Source: Demequina iriomotensis (lineage in GTDB: Bacteria; Actinomycetota; Actinomycetes; Actinomycetales; Demequinaceae). From it: a stretch of DNA of 64,000 nucleotides. The notes beneath the pieces are model-generated. The model did not search any database, was not told where the DNA came from, and saw only the letters and a program-made list of their open reading frames with translations. The position numbers and the translations under genes were made by a program. The stretch spans positions 248,001 through 312,000 of the forward strand of contig NZ_BBME01000009.1 in NCBI RefSeq assembly GCF_000971395.1. The letters are read 5' to 3'. Position 1 is the first letter of the stretch; each line of letters opens with the position of its first letter. Shown here piece by piece: positions 15,425 to 26,201 of the stretch.

Positions 15425-15533
15425 GCGCCCCAGCCTAGGGGTGCGCTCCGACAGCGCGGCCGTGGCGCCGCGCGTGTCCCCGGCACCCGGTGCCGAGGGC
15501 GGCGCTGTCGGTGGCCGCGGGTAGCGTGAGCGC

Positions 15534-16907
15534 ATGGCGACATCGACCCGCAAGGCGCTTCCCGGCTACCGCTGCACCGAGTGCGGCTGGACGGCGGTGA
15601 AGTGGGTCGGGCGCTGCGGCGAGTGTCAGGCGTGGGGCACCGTGGTCGAGGCGGGCGCGGCTCCCGCCGGCCCCGCCACCAAGGCGACCGCGGTCACGGC
15701 GCCGGCGCTCCCGATCCCCGAGGTGTCGGCGTCCGCGGCGGCGCGTTCCGCCACGGGCGTCGGCGAGTTCGACCGCGTCCTCGGCGGGGGACTCGTGCCG
15801 GGGGCCGTGATCCTGCTCGCGGGGGAGCCGGGCGTCGGGAAGTCCACCCTGTTGCTCGACGTGGCCGCGCGCACGGCGCGTGGCGGTGGCCGCGTGCTCT
15901 ACGTCACCGGCGAGGAGAGCGCGGGACAGGTACGGCTGCGCGCGGAGCGCATCGGCGCGCTCGAGCAGGACGTGCTGCTCGCCGCCGAGACCGACCTGGG
16001 CGCCGTGCTCGCGCATCTCGACGCGGCGGACCCGTCGCTCGTGATGATCGACTCGATCCAGACCATCGCCTCGTCGCAGGTCGAGGGGGCGCCCGGCGGC
16101 GTGGGCCAGGTGCGCGAGGTGTCGTCCGCGCTCATCCAGGCGGCGAAGACCCGCGGGGTCCCCATGGTGCTCGTGGGCCACGTCACCAAGGACGGGTCCG
16201 TCGCGGGACCGCGCATCGTCGAGCACCTCGTGGACGTCGTCTGCCAGTTCGAGGGCGATCAGCACAGTCCGTTGCGCCTGCTGCGCGCGCTCAAGAACCG
16301 CTTCGGCTCGGTCGACGAGGTCGGCTGCTTCCAGCTGGTCGACTCGGGCATCGAGTCGGTGGCCGATCCGTCGGGCCTGTTCCTGTCGAGGGATGTCGAG
16401 TCGGTGCCCGGCACCTGCCCGACCATCACCATCGACGGGAAGCGCCCGCTGCCGGCGGAGATCCAGGCGCTTGTCGCGCCCAGCGCCCTCGCCAACCCGC
16501 GACGGGCGACCTCGGGCGTGGACGGCTCCCGCGTCGCCATGCTGCTCGCGGTGCTGCACCGGCGGGTGGGGCTGCCCGTCGCCGCGGACGACGTCTACGT
16601 GTCGACCGTGGGCGGCGCCCGCGTGACCGAGCCCGCCGCGGACGTCGCGCTCGCGCTCGCGCTCGCCTCCGCGCGTGCGGACACCCCCGTGCGTGCGGGG
16701 TGGGCGGCGGTGGGCGAGGTGGCCCTCTCCGGAGCGGTGCGTCCCGCATCGGCCATCGCTCAACGCGTGGCAGAGGCGGCCCGGCTCGGCTTCACGGACG
16801 TCATCGTGCCCGCCTCGACGGACACGTCGCGGCTGTCCCCGCACGTGCGCGTGCACGGCGTCGGCTCGGTGGCGCACGCGGTCGCGCTCGCGTTGCCGCG
16901 CGACTGA
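15534..16907 (+). CDS. radA: DNA repair protein RadA
   Basis: This 457-aa protein has the full RadA architecture. A four-Cys zinc finger comes first (CTECGW, then CGRCGEC, residues 11-31), then a RecA-like ATPase with Walker A GEPGVGKSTLL, the RadA-specific KNRFG motif (LKNRFGSVDEVG), and a C-terminal Lon-protease-like domain (VYVSTVGGARVTEPAADVALA). It processes branched recombination intermediates by driving branch migration. A -10 box TAGCGT (15522-15527) is 6 nt from the ATG, so the mRNA is probably leaderless. It is divergent from the membrane protein gene at 14129-15424. Confidence 0.97.
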   Translation: MATSTRKALPGYRCTECGWTAVKWVGRCGECQAWGTVVEAGAAPAGPATKATAVTAPALPIPEVSASAAARSATGVGEFDRVLGGGLVPGAVILLAGEPGVGKSTLLLDVAARTARGGGRVLYVTGEESAGQVRLRAERIGALEQDVLLAAETDLGAVLAHLDAADPSLVMIDSIQTIASSQVEGAPGGVGQVREVSSALIQAAKTRGVPMVLVGHVTKDGSVAGPRIVEHLVDVVCQFEGDQHSPLRLLRALKNRFGSVDEVGCFQLVDSGIESVADPSGLFLSRDVESVPGTCPTITIDGKRPLPAEIQALVAPSALANPRRATSGVDGSRVAMLLAVLHRRVGLPVAADDVYVSTVGGARVTEPAADVALALALASARADTPVRAGWAAVGEVALSGAVRPASAIAQRVAEAARLGFTDVIVPASTDTSRLSPHVRVHGVGSVAHAVALALPRD

Positions 16908-16920
16908 CGTCCGCCGGTCG

Positions 16921-17610
16921 TCAGCTCAGCTCGAACTGGACGCGTTCGGCCGTCTGGCCCTGGAACGTCAGCTGCGCCCAGTACATGCCGGGCTGCGGCG
17001 CCGTGCTGCTCGGGTTGCCGCAGCCCTCGGAGCTCCAGGTGCGCGGCCACGAGACCTGGAAGGTCTTCGACTTCCCGGAGTCCAGCAGCCACTCCTTGTC
17101 GGCGAGCGCGGCCGTGGCGCCGCAGTCCTTGGAGGACCAGATCCGGGTGTCTCCCGACGTGATGAGCAGCGCGCTGTCGCCCGCGCCCGCATCGAGCACG
17201 CAGGCCTCGTCGCCGGTCTGGGTGAGCGTCACGTCGAACGAGACCTGGTCGGCGCCCACCTGAGCCTTGTCGCCCAGCGCGACCTCGATGTCGCCCTGCC
17301 CGCATGCCGTGATCTGCGCCGCGGGCTCGGTCGACCCGTCGGTCGGCTCGGTGCTGCTCGCGATCTCCTCGACCGCCGCGCCGCCGTCGGTCGCATCGTC
17401 GCCCGCCGCGGCGGCATCGTCCGCGGTCTCGGTGACGGTGGGCTCGGGCGAGCCGGTCGGGTCGCCCGACGGCTCGGCGCCGGACGCGACGGCGCTCCAG
17501 ATGAGCCGGCCGACGAGCAGCACCACCACGATCGCGACGGCGAGCACGATGCGTCGTTGCCAGTACACCTCGGCGGGATGCTCACCCACCGGAGTCCGGA
17601 AACCCTTCAC
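16921..17610 (-). CDS. Membrane-anchored extracellular protein of unknown function (DUF4232-like fold suspected)
   Basis: This 229-aa protein starts at the GTG at 17610, chosen because GGAGG lies 8 nt upstream. A short cytoplasmic N-terminus precedes one membrane segment (IVLAVAIVVVLLVGRLIW, about 21-38). A Ser/Thr/Asp/Glu-rich linker to about residue 95 follows, then a beta-rich domain with conserved Cys residues (ITACGQGD, EACVLDAG, SKDCGATA, SEGCGNPS), presumably two disulfides. The SWPRTW...QPGMYWAQLTF ending resembles small immunoglobulin-like extracellular domains of actinobacteria. The function is unknown. It is convergent with radA and divergent from mutY. Confidence 0.75.
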   Translation of the reverse strand: MKGFRTPVGEHPAEVYWQRRIVLAVAIVVVLLVGRLIWSAVASGAEPSGDPTGSPEPTVTETADDAAAAGDDATDGGAAVEEIASSTEPTDGSTEPAAQITACGQGDIEVALGDKAQVGADQVSFDVTLTQTGDEACVLDAGAGDSALLITSGDTRIWSSKDCGATAALADKEWLLDSGKSKTFQVSWPRTWSSEGCGNPSSTAPQPGMYWAQLTFQGQTAERVQFELS

Positions 17611-17658
17611 CGCGACCACCTCCGATCCGCATCCACGGTAGGCGCGCCACGCGCTGGG

Positions 17659-18585
17659 ATGATGGAAGGCGTGCCGACCGTCCCCAGAAACGCGCCCCTG
17701 CCAGCCACGTCCACGGACGAGGCGCGCGTCGCCGCGGTGCGCGCGTGGTTCCGCGAGGCCGGTCGCGACCTCCCGTGGCGTGACGATGCGACGTCGCCCT
17801 GGGCGGTGCTGGTGAGCGAGGTCATGCTGCAGCAGACGCCCGTGGTCCGCGTCGAGCCGGTGTGGCGGGCGTGGATGGAACGCTGGCCGACCCCGGCGGC
17901 GCTCGCGGCCGCGACGCAGGCCGATGCGGTGCGCGCCTGGGGTCGGCTGGGCTATCCGCGGCGCGCGAAGCGGCTGTGGGAGTGCGCGGTCGCGCTGGTG
18001 TCGCTCCATGGCGGGCGGGTGCCGTCGGACCTCGACGAGCTCCGCGCGTTGCCCGGCGTCGGCGACTACACGGCCGCGGCGGTCGTGTCGTTCGCGTTCC
18101 GCGGGCGTGCGCTGGTGCTCGATACGAACGTGCGGCGGGTCATCGGCCGCGCCTGGCGCGCCGAGCCGCTGCCCGCCGCGCATCAGACGGTGGGTGAGCG
18201 AGCTCATGCCGCCTCGCTCATTCCGGGGGACGATGCGGCGGCGGCCGAGTGGGCCGCGGCGTCGATGGAGCTCGGCGCGCTCGTGTGCACCGCCCGGGTG
18301 GCGCGGTGCGACGAGTGCCCCCTCGCATCGTCCTGCGCGTGGTTCGCGGCCGGGTGCCCGGGCCTGGCGGCGGCGCCGCGCCGCACCCAGCCGTGGCACG
18401 GGACGGACCGCCAGGTCCGCGGGCGGATCATGGCGCTGCTGCGCGCCGCATCGTCGCCGCTCAACGTCGCAGGGCATGCGGCGCTCGCCGACGTGGAGCC
18501 CGGTCAGCTCGACCGCGCACTCGAGGGGCTGCTCGACGACGGCCTGATCACCCGCGACGAGGCGACGGGACGGTGCTCGCTCTAG
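17659..18585 (+). CDS. mutY: A/G-specific adenine glycosylase
   Basis: This protein of about 308 aa removes adenine mispaired with 8-oxoguanine. The helix-hairpin-helix ends in LPGVGDYTAAAV, the catalytic Asp is in VLDTNVRRVIGRAW, and the 4Fe-4S cluster ligands are spaced C-x6-C-x2-C-x5-C (CTARVARCDECPLASSC). The SEVMLQQTPV motif is diagnostic of MutY/Nth. It lacks the long MutT-like C-terminal domain, as is common in this order. The exact start is uncertain: ATG 17659, ATG 17662 or GTG 17671 (GGAAGG lies 4 nt before the last). It contains two GGACGATGC words, at 18228 and 18325. Confidence 0.95.
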   Translation: MMEGVPTVPRNAPLPATSTDEARVAAVRAWFREAGRDLPWRDDATSPWAVLVSEVMLQQTPVVRVEPVWRAWMERWPTPAALAAATQADAVRAWGRLGYPRRAKRLWECAVALVSLHGGRVPSDLDELRALPGVGDYTAAAVVSFAFRGRALVLDTNVRRVIGRAWRAEPLPAAHQTVGERAHAASLIPGDDAAAAEWAAASMELGALVCTARVARCDECPLASSCAWFAAGCPGLAAAPRRTQPWHGTDRQVRGRIMALLRAASSPLNVAGHAALADVEPGQLDRALEGLLDDGLITRDEATGRCSL

Positions 18586-18586
18586 G

Positions 18587-19600
18587 TCAGCCCTGGTAGG
18601 TGCCGTGGACGGCGTGCGGCTCGATCGCCGCGAGCTCGTCGGCGGTGAGCTCGGGGAAGTCGAGAGCCGCGACGTTGGCCTCGAGCTGCGCCACCGAGGA
18701 GGCGCCCACCAGGGCCGACGTCACGCGCCCGCCGCGCAGCACCCACTGGAGGGCGAGCTGGGCGAGGCTCTGGCCGCGTCCCCGGGCGATCTCGTCGAGC
18801 GCGCGCGTGCGCTCGAGGTACGTCTCGGTGAGCTGGTTCTCGCTGAGGAACTGCGAGTGGGTGATGCGCGAGCCCTCGGGGATGCCACGGAGGTAGCGGT
18901 CGGTCAGCATGCCCTGCGCGAGCGGGGAGAAGACGATCGACCCGGCGCCCACCGCGTCGAGCGCGTCGAGCAGGCCGTCCTCGGGGGTGCGCTCGTACAT
19001 CGAGTACTTGAACTGGTGGATGAGCAGCGGCGTGCCCAGCTCGCGCAGGATGCGCGCCGCCTCCTCGGTCTCGGCGGGGCCGTAGTTGGAGATGCCGGCG
19101 TAGAGCGCCTTGCCCGAGCGGACCGCCTGGTCGAGGGCCATCATCGACTCCTCGATGGGCGTCTCGGGGTCCGGGCGGTGGTGGTAGAAGACGTCCACGT
19201 AGTCGAGCCCCATGCGGGTGAGCGAGGCGTCGAGGCTGCTGAGGAGGTACTTGCGCGAGCCCCAGTCGCCGTAGGGCCCGGGCCACATGTGGTAGCCGGC
19301 CTTGGTGCTGATGACGAGCTCGTCGCGGTAGGGGCGCAGATCGCGCGCGAGGAAGCCGCCGAAGTTCTCCTCTGCGCTGCCCGGCGGCGGGCCGTAGTTG
19401 TTCGCGAGGTCGATGTGCGTGATCCCCATGTCGAACGCCGCGAGCAGGATCGCGCGCTGGTTGTCGAGCGCGTGGTGGCCGCCGAAGTTCTGCCACAGCC
19501 CGAGGCTGATCCGCGGCAGCCTCAGGCCGGACCGCCCGGAGCGTGCGAAGGGCATGGAGTCGTAGCGGGCGTCGCTGGCCACATACGGGTCGTGGGTCAT
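18587..19600 (-). CDS. yghZ: Aldo/keto reductase, YghZ-type
   Basis: This 337-aa (beta/alpha)8 oxidoreductase closely follows Escherichia coli YghZ (L-glyceraldehyde-3-phosphate reductase) in motif order: LGLWQNFGG, ITHIDLANNYGPPPGSAEENFG, ISTKAGYHMWPGPYGDWGSRKYL, YVDVFYHHR and VTSALVGASS. Asp, Tyr, Lys and His of the catalytic tetrad are all present in these motifs. It uses NADPH and acts on aldehydes, possibly methylglyoxal. The chosen ATG at 19600 gives the family length. It is convergent with mutY (1-bp gap) and monocistronic. Confidence 0.93.
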   Translation of the reverse strand: MTHDPYVASDARYDSMPFARSGRSGLRLPRISLGLWQNFGGHHALDNQRAILLAAFDMGITHIDLANNYGPPPGSAEENFGGFLARDLRPYRDELVISTKAGYHMWPGPYGDWGSRKYLLSSLDASLTRMGLDYVDVFYHHRPDPETPIEESMMALDQAVRSGKALYAGISNYGPAETEEAARILRELGTPLLIHQFKYSMYERTPEDGLLDALDAVGAGSIVFSPLAQGMLTDRYLRGIPEGSRITHSQFLSENQLTETYLERTRALDEIARGRGQSLAQLALQWVLRGGRVTSALVGASSVAQLEANVAALDFPELTADELAAIEPHAVHGTYQG

Positions 19601-19766
19601 GCCCGCCAGCCTAGGGCCCGCGAGGACCGGCGCGGGGCGTCGACTCCCAAGGACACGTGTGTCGCGGATGCTCTCGCGCGAAGGATGTGAACGCCTCGCG
19701 CATCGTTCCGCGTCACTCCCTGCACAAGTGTCATCGGCAGTCGACGGGCGGCTCGCCGGGAACGCC

Positions 19767-19805
19767 GAAGGCCCCGACCCCACGTGGTGCGGGGTCGGGG
19801 CCTTC
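19767..19805. terminator. Terminator hairpin of clpC
   Basis: A perfect 15-bp stem (19767-19781 with 19791-19805) starts 12 bp after the clpC stop codon. The U-tract is weak, as is usual in GC-rich actinobacteria. The remaining 160 bp upstream of the aldo/keto reductase start hold no recognisable gene. Confidence 0.88.
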
Positions 19806-19817
19806 GAGCTGTGCGGC

Positions 19818-22334
<2,517 letters not shown>

Positions 22335-22400
22335 GTCAGCCTCCCTTGATTCGTCCGGCCGGGACCGGGGGTCGCGGCAGTCTCCCGCCGCGGTGCTTCC

Positions 22401-22453
22401 AGGCTAACGGCGGGCCCCCCGCGTCCATGCCCGTGTTCGCCAGGGGCGTGAAC
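22401..22453 (-). promoter_or_regulatory. clpC promoter with ClgR-like box
   Basis: The plus strand shows GTTCGCC-AGGGG-CGTGAAC (22435-22453), matching five of seven arm positions of the GTTCGC-N5-GCGAAC palindrome recognised by ClgR in actinobacteria. On the minus strand, TAGCCT (22406-22401) is a plausible -10 box, which puts the box centre near -50, a normal activator position. Regulation by ClgR is inferred; the regulator gene is not in the window. Confidence 0.6.
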
Positions 22454-22457
22454 GGAC

Positions 22458-22640
22458 TTGGGGAGGGACGAGGCGCGCGGCATGACGCTCACCGCGCTCA
22501 GCGCACGCGTGGGGGTCTCCGTGGTGAACCTGTCGATCCTCAAGAACGACCGCGCGCGCGCGATCCGCTTCTCGACGCTGGTCGCGATCTGCGACGTCCT
22601 CGAATGCGAGGTGGGGGAGCTGCTCGTGCGGGCGCGCTGA
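22458..22640 (+). CDS. Short Cro/CI-type HTH protein, N-terminus possibly frameshifted
   Basis: About 60 residues match the small one-domain HTH_26 regulators: GMTLTALSARVGVSVVNLSILKNDRARAIRFSTL is split here as helix-turn-helix GMTLTALSARVGVSVVNLS and then RARAIRFSTLVAICDVLEC. The usual family N-terminus (Met, about seven residues, Leu, then ERGMTL) is missing in frame: an in-frame TGA lies at 22449-22451. GTG at 22448 is in the -1 frame and would supply the missing residues if one base near 22457 were absent. Possible starts are TTG 22458 or ATG 22482 as alternatives to a disrupted gene. It faces away from clpC and shares the ClgR-box region. Confidence 0.6.
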   Translation: MGRDEARGMTLTALSARVGVSVVNLSILKNDRARAIRFSTLVAICDVLECEVGELLVRAR

Positions 22641-22824
22641 CTCGCAGCCTCTCGCGTACCGCGCCCGCAGTACGGCCGCTGTTCCCCGCATCGTCCGGGG
22701 CTACCACGTCCGTTGTAAATGCGTCCCTGACGGGACCGAAGCCTGGTGGGACCAGGCGTTTCGCGGTTAGGTTGGGCGCAGTCGGACATCCGTCGCCGAC
22801 GCAGCGCCGGGAGGGCATCACCGC

Positions 22825-23772
22825 ATGATCGAGGCAAGGGATCTCACCAAGAGGTACGGCAGCAAGACCGCTGTCGACCACGTCACCTTCACCGTCCAGC
22901 CGGGCATCGTCACCGGCTTCCTGGGCCCCAACGGAGCCGGGAAGTCCACGACGATGCGCATGATCCTGGGCCTCGACAAGCCGACGGCCGGGCAGGTCAC
23001 CGTGAACGGCAAGCCGTACGCCAAGCTCGTCACGCCGCTCAGCGAGATCGGCGCGCTCATCGACGCCAAGGGCGTCCACCCGCGCCGCTCGGCCCGCCAG
23101 CACCTCCGTGCGGTCGCCGCGACGCACGGCATCTCGGACAAGCGCGTCGACGAGGTGCTCGACCTCACGGGCCTCACCGAGGTCGCCAAGCGCAAGGCCG
23201 GCAACTTCTCGCTCGGCATGGGTCAGCGCCTCGGCATCGCGGGCGCGCTGCTGGGCGACCCGAAGATCGTGATGTTCGACGAGCCCGTCAACGGCCTCGA
23301 CCCCGACGGCGTCCTGTGGGTGCGCCAGCTCGCGCGCCGTCTCGCCGAGAACGGCCGCACCGTGTTCCTGTCGAGCCACCTCATGAGCGAGGTCCAGCAG
23401 ACCGCGGACCACGTCATCATCATCGGCCGCGGCAAGATCCTCGCCGATGCGCCGCTCCAGGAGTTCGTCCGCGCCCATGCCCGCGAAGGCGTGCTGGTGA
23501 CGTCGCCCGACGCGGGCGGGCTCGCCGAGGCCGTCAAGGCCGCGGGCGGCACCGTCCAGGCCGTCGACCACCGCGAGCGGATCTCCGTCACGGGCATCGA
23601 CGCCCGTGAGATCGGCCGGATCGCGCGCGACAACAGCCTGTGGCTGGCCGAGCTGCGCGACGAGAGCACGAGCCTCGAGGACGCCTACATGCACCTCACC
23701 GCCGAGGAGACCGAGTACCGGGCCGGAGTGCCCACAGGGAAGACCGACACCGCGAAGGAGGCCTCCCAGTGA
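22825..23772 (+). CDS. ABC transporter ATP-binding protein (DrrA-like exporter type)
   Basis: This 315-aa ATPase has Walker A GPNGAGKSTT, signature LGMGQRLGIA (a degenerate LSGGQ, common in this subfamily), Walker B IVMFDEPVNGLD and the switch His in LSSHLMSE. The extra C-terminal domain of about 90 residues is typical of DrrA-like and antibiotic/lantibiotic ABC exporters. Its stop overlaps the GTG of the permease gene (GTGA). A TAGGTT -10 box lies about 55 bp upstream, and ggGAGG precedes the ATG. The cargo is unknown; drug or lipid export is typical. Confidence 0.93.
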   Translation: MIEARDLTKRYGSKTAVDHVTFTVQPGIVTGFLGPNGAGKSTTMRMILGLDKPTAGQVTVNGKPYAKLVTPLSEIGALIDAKGVHPRRSARQHLRAVAATHGISDKRVDEVLDLTGLTEVAKRKAGNFSLGMGQRLGIAGALLGDPKIVMFDEPVNGLDPDGVLWVRQLARRLAENGRTVFLSSHLMSEVQQTADHVIIIGRGKILADAPLQEFVRAHAREGVLVTSPDAGGLAEAVKAAGGTVQAVDHRERISVTGIDAREIGRIARDNSLWLAELRDESTSLEDAYMHLTAEETEYRAGVPTGKTDTAKEASQ

Positions 23773-24590
23773 GCGCCGCGACCCCGACCGACACGACCCC
23801 CGGAACCGAGGTCGTGACCCACCGCGCCGGCTACGCCCGCGCCCTGCGTTCCGAGTGGATCAAGGCGCGCACGCTGCGTTCCACCTGGATCCTCGTGGGC
23901 TTCGCGCTGCTCGCGTTCATCGGCCTCCCGGTGCTGGTGACGGGCGAGACGACCGTCACCGACCCCGCGGAGGGCGCTGTCGCGGCCATGCACGCGATCT
24001 TCACCGCGAGCGACTTCGTGCTCATCCTCGTCGCGGTGCTCGGCGCGCTGCTCACCACGTCGGAGTTCACCACCGGCATGGCGCGCAACACCTTCACCGC
24101 CACGCCCAAGCGCGGTGCCGTGCTCGCGGCCAAGGCCACCATCGCCTCCCTGTTCGCGCTCGGCATCGCGGTGGTCGGCGCCGTCGCGACGTTCTTCGCG
24201 CTCGGGGACAAGCTGTCCGGTGCGGCGTCGCTCGACTTCGGCAACGCCGAGATGGTCAAGGTGCTCGTCGTGAGCCTCATCGGCTACGTGGTCACCGCCG
24301 TGCTCGCGGCCTCGCTCGGGGTGCTGCTGCGTTCGTCGGTCGGCACCATCTTCACCATCGTCGCGATGCAGCTGATCCTCCCCGGGATCCTGCTGTCCGT
24401 GCCCAGCGACATCGCCAACTGGGTCGGCGCGATCATGCCCGGTGTCGCGGCGAGCGCCGCCGTCAACACCGAGCCCATCGATCCCGGCACCATCTTCCTC
24501 ACGCCGGGCGCGGGCCTCGCGGTCCTCATCGCGTGGGCGGTGCTGCCGTTCCTCGCCGCGATGGCGGTGCTCAAGGCCCGCGACATCTGA
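23769..24590 (+). CDS. ABC-2 type permease
   Basis: This 273-aa protein starts with the GTG overlapping the ATPase stop. About six membrane segments are visible: TWILVGFALLAFIGLPVL, a second at FVLILVAVLGALL, and others up to VLIAWAVLPFLAAMAVL at the end. It matches ABC-2 permeases that pair with DrrA-like ATPases, including the cytoplasmic N-terminal ALRSEWIKARTLRSTWI segment that contacts the ATPase. It forms a two-gene exporter operon ended by the hairpin at 24605-24636. Confidence 0.92.
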   Translation: MSAATPTDTTPGTEVVTHRAGYARALRSEWIKARTLRSTWILVGFALLAFIGLPVLVTGETTVTDPAEGAVAAMHAIFTASDFVLILVAVLGALLTTSEFTTGMARNTFTATPKRGAVLAAKATIASLFALGIAVVGAVATFFALGDKLSGAASLDFGNAEMVKVLVVSLIGYVVTAVLAASLGVLLRSSVGTIFTIVAMQLILPGILLSVPSDIANWVGAIMPGVAASAAVNTEPIDPGTIFLTPGAGLAVLIAWAVLPFLAAMAVLKARDI

Positions 24591-24604
24591 CCAGCGCGGA
24601 GCTG

Positions 24605-24636
24605 CGGAGGGGTCGGTCGAGAGGCCGGCCCCTCCG
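24605..24636. terminator. Shared terminator hairpin between convergent permease and dtd
   Basis: CGGAGGGGTCGG (24605-24616) pairs with CCGGCCCCTCCG (24625-24636) with one mismatch and an 8-nt loop. It sits in the 63-bp gap between the convergent permease and dtd genes and can serve both. Confidence 0.8.
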
Positions 24637-24653
24637 TGCGTTCCCGTCGGGTT

Positions 24654-25079
24654 CTACGCCTCGAGCAGGATGGTGATGGGGCCGTCGTTGACCAGCTCGA
24701 CGTCCATGTGCGCGCCGAACACCCCGGTGCCCACGGTCAGCCCCCGCGACCGCAGCGCCGACACCACCGCCTCGACCAGCGGCTCCGCCACGGGCCCGGG
24801 CGCGGCGCCGTTCCACGACGGCCGCCGCCCCTTGCGCACATCCGCGTAGAGCGTGAACTGCGAGACCACGATGACGGGCGCGTCGACGTCCGCGACGCTC
24901 CTCTCATCGGACAGGATCCGCAGCTCCGCGATCTTGCGGGCGATGGTCTGCACCTGCTCGGGGCCGTCACCGTGGGTGACGCCGACGAGCGCGACGATGC
25001 CCTGCCGGTCGAACGATGCGGTGACGGTGCCGTCCACGGTCACGGACGCGCGCGAGGCGCGCTGGAGGACCGCCTTCAC
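24654..25079 (-). CDS. dtd: D-aminoacyl-tRNA deacylase
   Basis: This 141-aa protein hydrolyses D-amino acids from mischarged tRNA. The chirality-checking motifs are present: [17 protein letters not shown] (the SQFTL catalytic Thr) and the C-terminal [11 protein letters not shown], corresponding to the cross-subunit Gly-cisPro loop. The start is the GTG at 25079, giving [13 protein letters not shown], the normal family N-terminus and length. It follows the DUF2516 gene on the same strand by 7 bp, so the two are probably co-transcribed. Confidence 0.95.
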   Translation of the reverse strand: MKAVLQRASRASVTVDGTVTASFDRQGIVALVGVTHGDGPEQVQTIARKIAELRILSDERSVADVDAPVIVVSQFTLYADVRKGRRPSWNGAAPGPVAEPLVEAVVSALRSRGLTVGTGVFGAHMDVELVNDGPITILLEA

Positions 25080-25086
25080 CGGCGCG

Positions 25087-25422
25087 TCACCAACCGCCGC
25101 GCGCGCCGCCGGAGGAGCCGCGGGACGATCCGGGACGGCGCGGGCCGAGCGCGGGGCGCACGTCGACGAAGTAGATGATGACCGCGACGATCGACGCGAG
25201 CCCGAAGATGCTCGCCAGCCCGATGACGCCGCCCAACGGGGCAGGGATGGTGAAGACGGCGGCGAGCCCAAGGATGACGAGCCACAGGGTCTTGGACCGC
25301 TTGCCCGCCGCGACGAACTGCGTGTCCGGGTAGTGTGCCGCGTCGATCAGGCCGTAGACGGCGCCCGCGAACGCGGCGATCGAGATGACGAGCAGCACGA
25401 GCTCTTGCAGGCCACCGAACAT
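25087..25422 (-). CDS. DUF2516-family small membrane protein
   Basis: This 111-aa protein has three predicted membrane segments: [19 protein letters not shown] (about 6-25), [19 protein letters not shown] (45-63) and [15 protein letters not shown] (70-86). A basic Gly/Ser/Arg tail follows. [17 protein letters not shown] is a family hallmark in actinobacteria. The function is unknown. It is 7 bp upstream of dtd on the same strand, a linkage that suggests co-expression but not a shared function. Confidence 0.85.
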   Translation of the reverse strand: MFGGLQELVLLVISIAAFAGAVYGLIDAAHYPDTQFVAAGKRSKTLWLVILGLAAVFTIPAPLGGVIGLASIFGLASIVAVIIYFVDVRPALGPRRPGSSRGSSGGARGGW

Positions 25423-25456
25423 GGGAACCTCCGGGATTGGCGGGGCGCGAGGGCTC

Positions 25457-25888
25457 CTACGCTAACGCAGGGGGCATGACCTGCAGTCCCTCGGCTCGCG
25501 CGGCCGCTGCGGGCCGGCGGTCCCAGGCGGCGAACACGAGGTCCGTCGAGCTCAGCGCGAGGGCGCTCGCGAGATGGATGGCGTCGCCCGCGCGCAGGGG
25601 ACGACGATCGACCAGCTCGGCGGCGCGCTCGGTGACGGCGGCGCTGACCTCGACCTTGACGAGCCCCGGCCACAGCTCCGACCAGCGGTCGCGCGCCTGC
25701 GCCGCGGGGGCGGCGTCGATGCGGCCGATGCGCTCGGCAGAGGCGAGCACGGACCGCGCCTCCGCATCGGCGAGCCGCGAGGTGACCAGCGCGTCGGCGC
25801 CCTTCCACAGGGCGACCGCGAGGTCGCTGCCGGTCTCGAGGACGCACAGCTTGAGCAGCGCGGACGTGTCGAGGTAGACGAGCGACAT
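25457..25888 (-). CDS. vapC: PIN-domain ribonuclease toxin (VapC type)
   Basis: This 143-aa PIN domain starts with the typical MSLVYLDTSALLKL (catalytic Asp7). It keeps the acidic positions Glu in ADAEARSVL, Asp in AGDAIHLASA and Asp in FAAWDRRP. These coordinate the Mg2+ that cleaves RNA. The ATG is 2 bp after the stop of the upstream antitoxin gene, the standard toxin-antitoxin layout. VapC toxins usually cut tRNA or rRNA; the target here is unknown. Base composition does not differ visibly from its neighbours. Confidence 0.92.
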   Translation of the reverse strand: MSLVYLDTSALLKLCVLETGSDLAVALWKGADALVTSRLADAEARSVLASAERIGRIDAAPAAQARDRWSELWPGLVKVEVSAAVTERAAELVDRRPLRAGDAIHLASALALSSTDLVFAAWDRRPAAAARAEGLQVMPPALA

Positions 25889-25890
25889 GC

Positions 25891-26160
25891 CTACCTGCGC
25901 AGACGCCCGAGCAGGCTGGACAGCGCGTCCTTGGCGGCCTCGGCCTGCGGCAGGCGCGGCACGGCGCGCTCGGACGCGGGGACCGCGATCACGCCCTCCT
26001 CCGCCAGCCGGGCGAGCAGGGACGCGGACTCGACGGGGCCGATCTTCGCGACGGGCAGCCCGCCCTCGGTGAGGACCACGTCCTCGCCGGCGCGCGCGGC
26101 GCCGAGCGCCTCGTCCAGCCTCGTCGCCAGATCGCTGATGGGGATCTCCACGTGGCCCAC
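25891..26160 (-). CDS. vapB: Phd/YefM-type antitoxin
   Basis: This 89-aa protein has a Phd/YefM-like N-terminal DNA-binding fold (HVEIPISDLATRLDEALGAA, then EDVVLTEGGLPVAKIGPVE) followed by a charged C-terminal tail that would wrap the PIN toxin. Two GTG codons are possible, 26160 and 26151. The upstream one is chosen because GGGG precedes it. The antitoxin lies before and almost touches the toxin gene, so the pair is co-transcribed and probably autoregulated. The unit sits between DUF2516 and ygfZ, an arrangement that looks like an insertion into a conserved block. Confidence 0.88.
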   Translation of the reverse strand: MGHVEIPISDLATRLDEALGAARAGEDVVLTEGGLPVAKIGPVESASLLARLAEEGVIAVPASERAVPRLPQAEAAKDALSSLLGRLRR

Positions 26161-26201
26161 GCTACCCCGCCGATGGCGCGAGGCCGCGGAGGTGACGGGT
26201 C

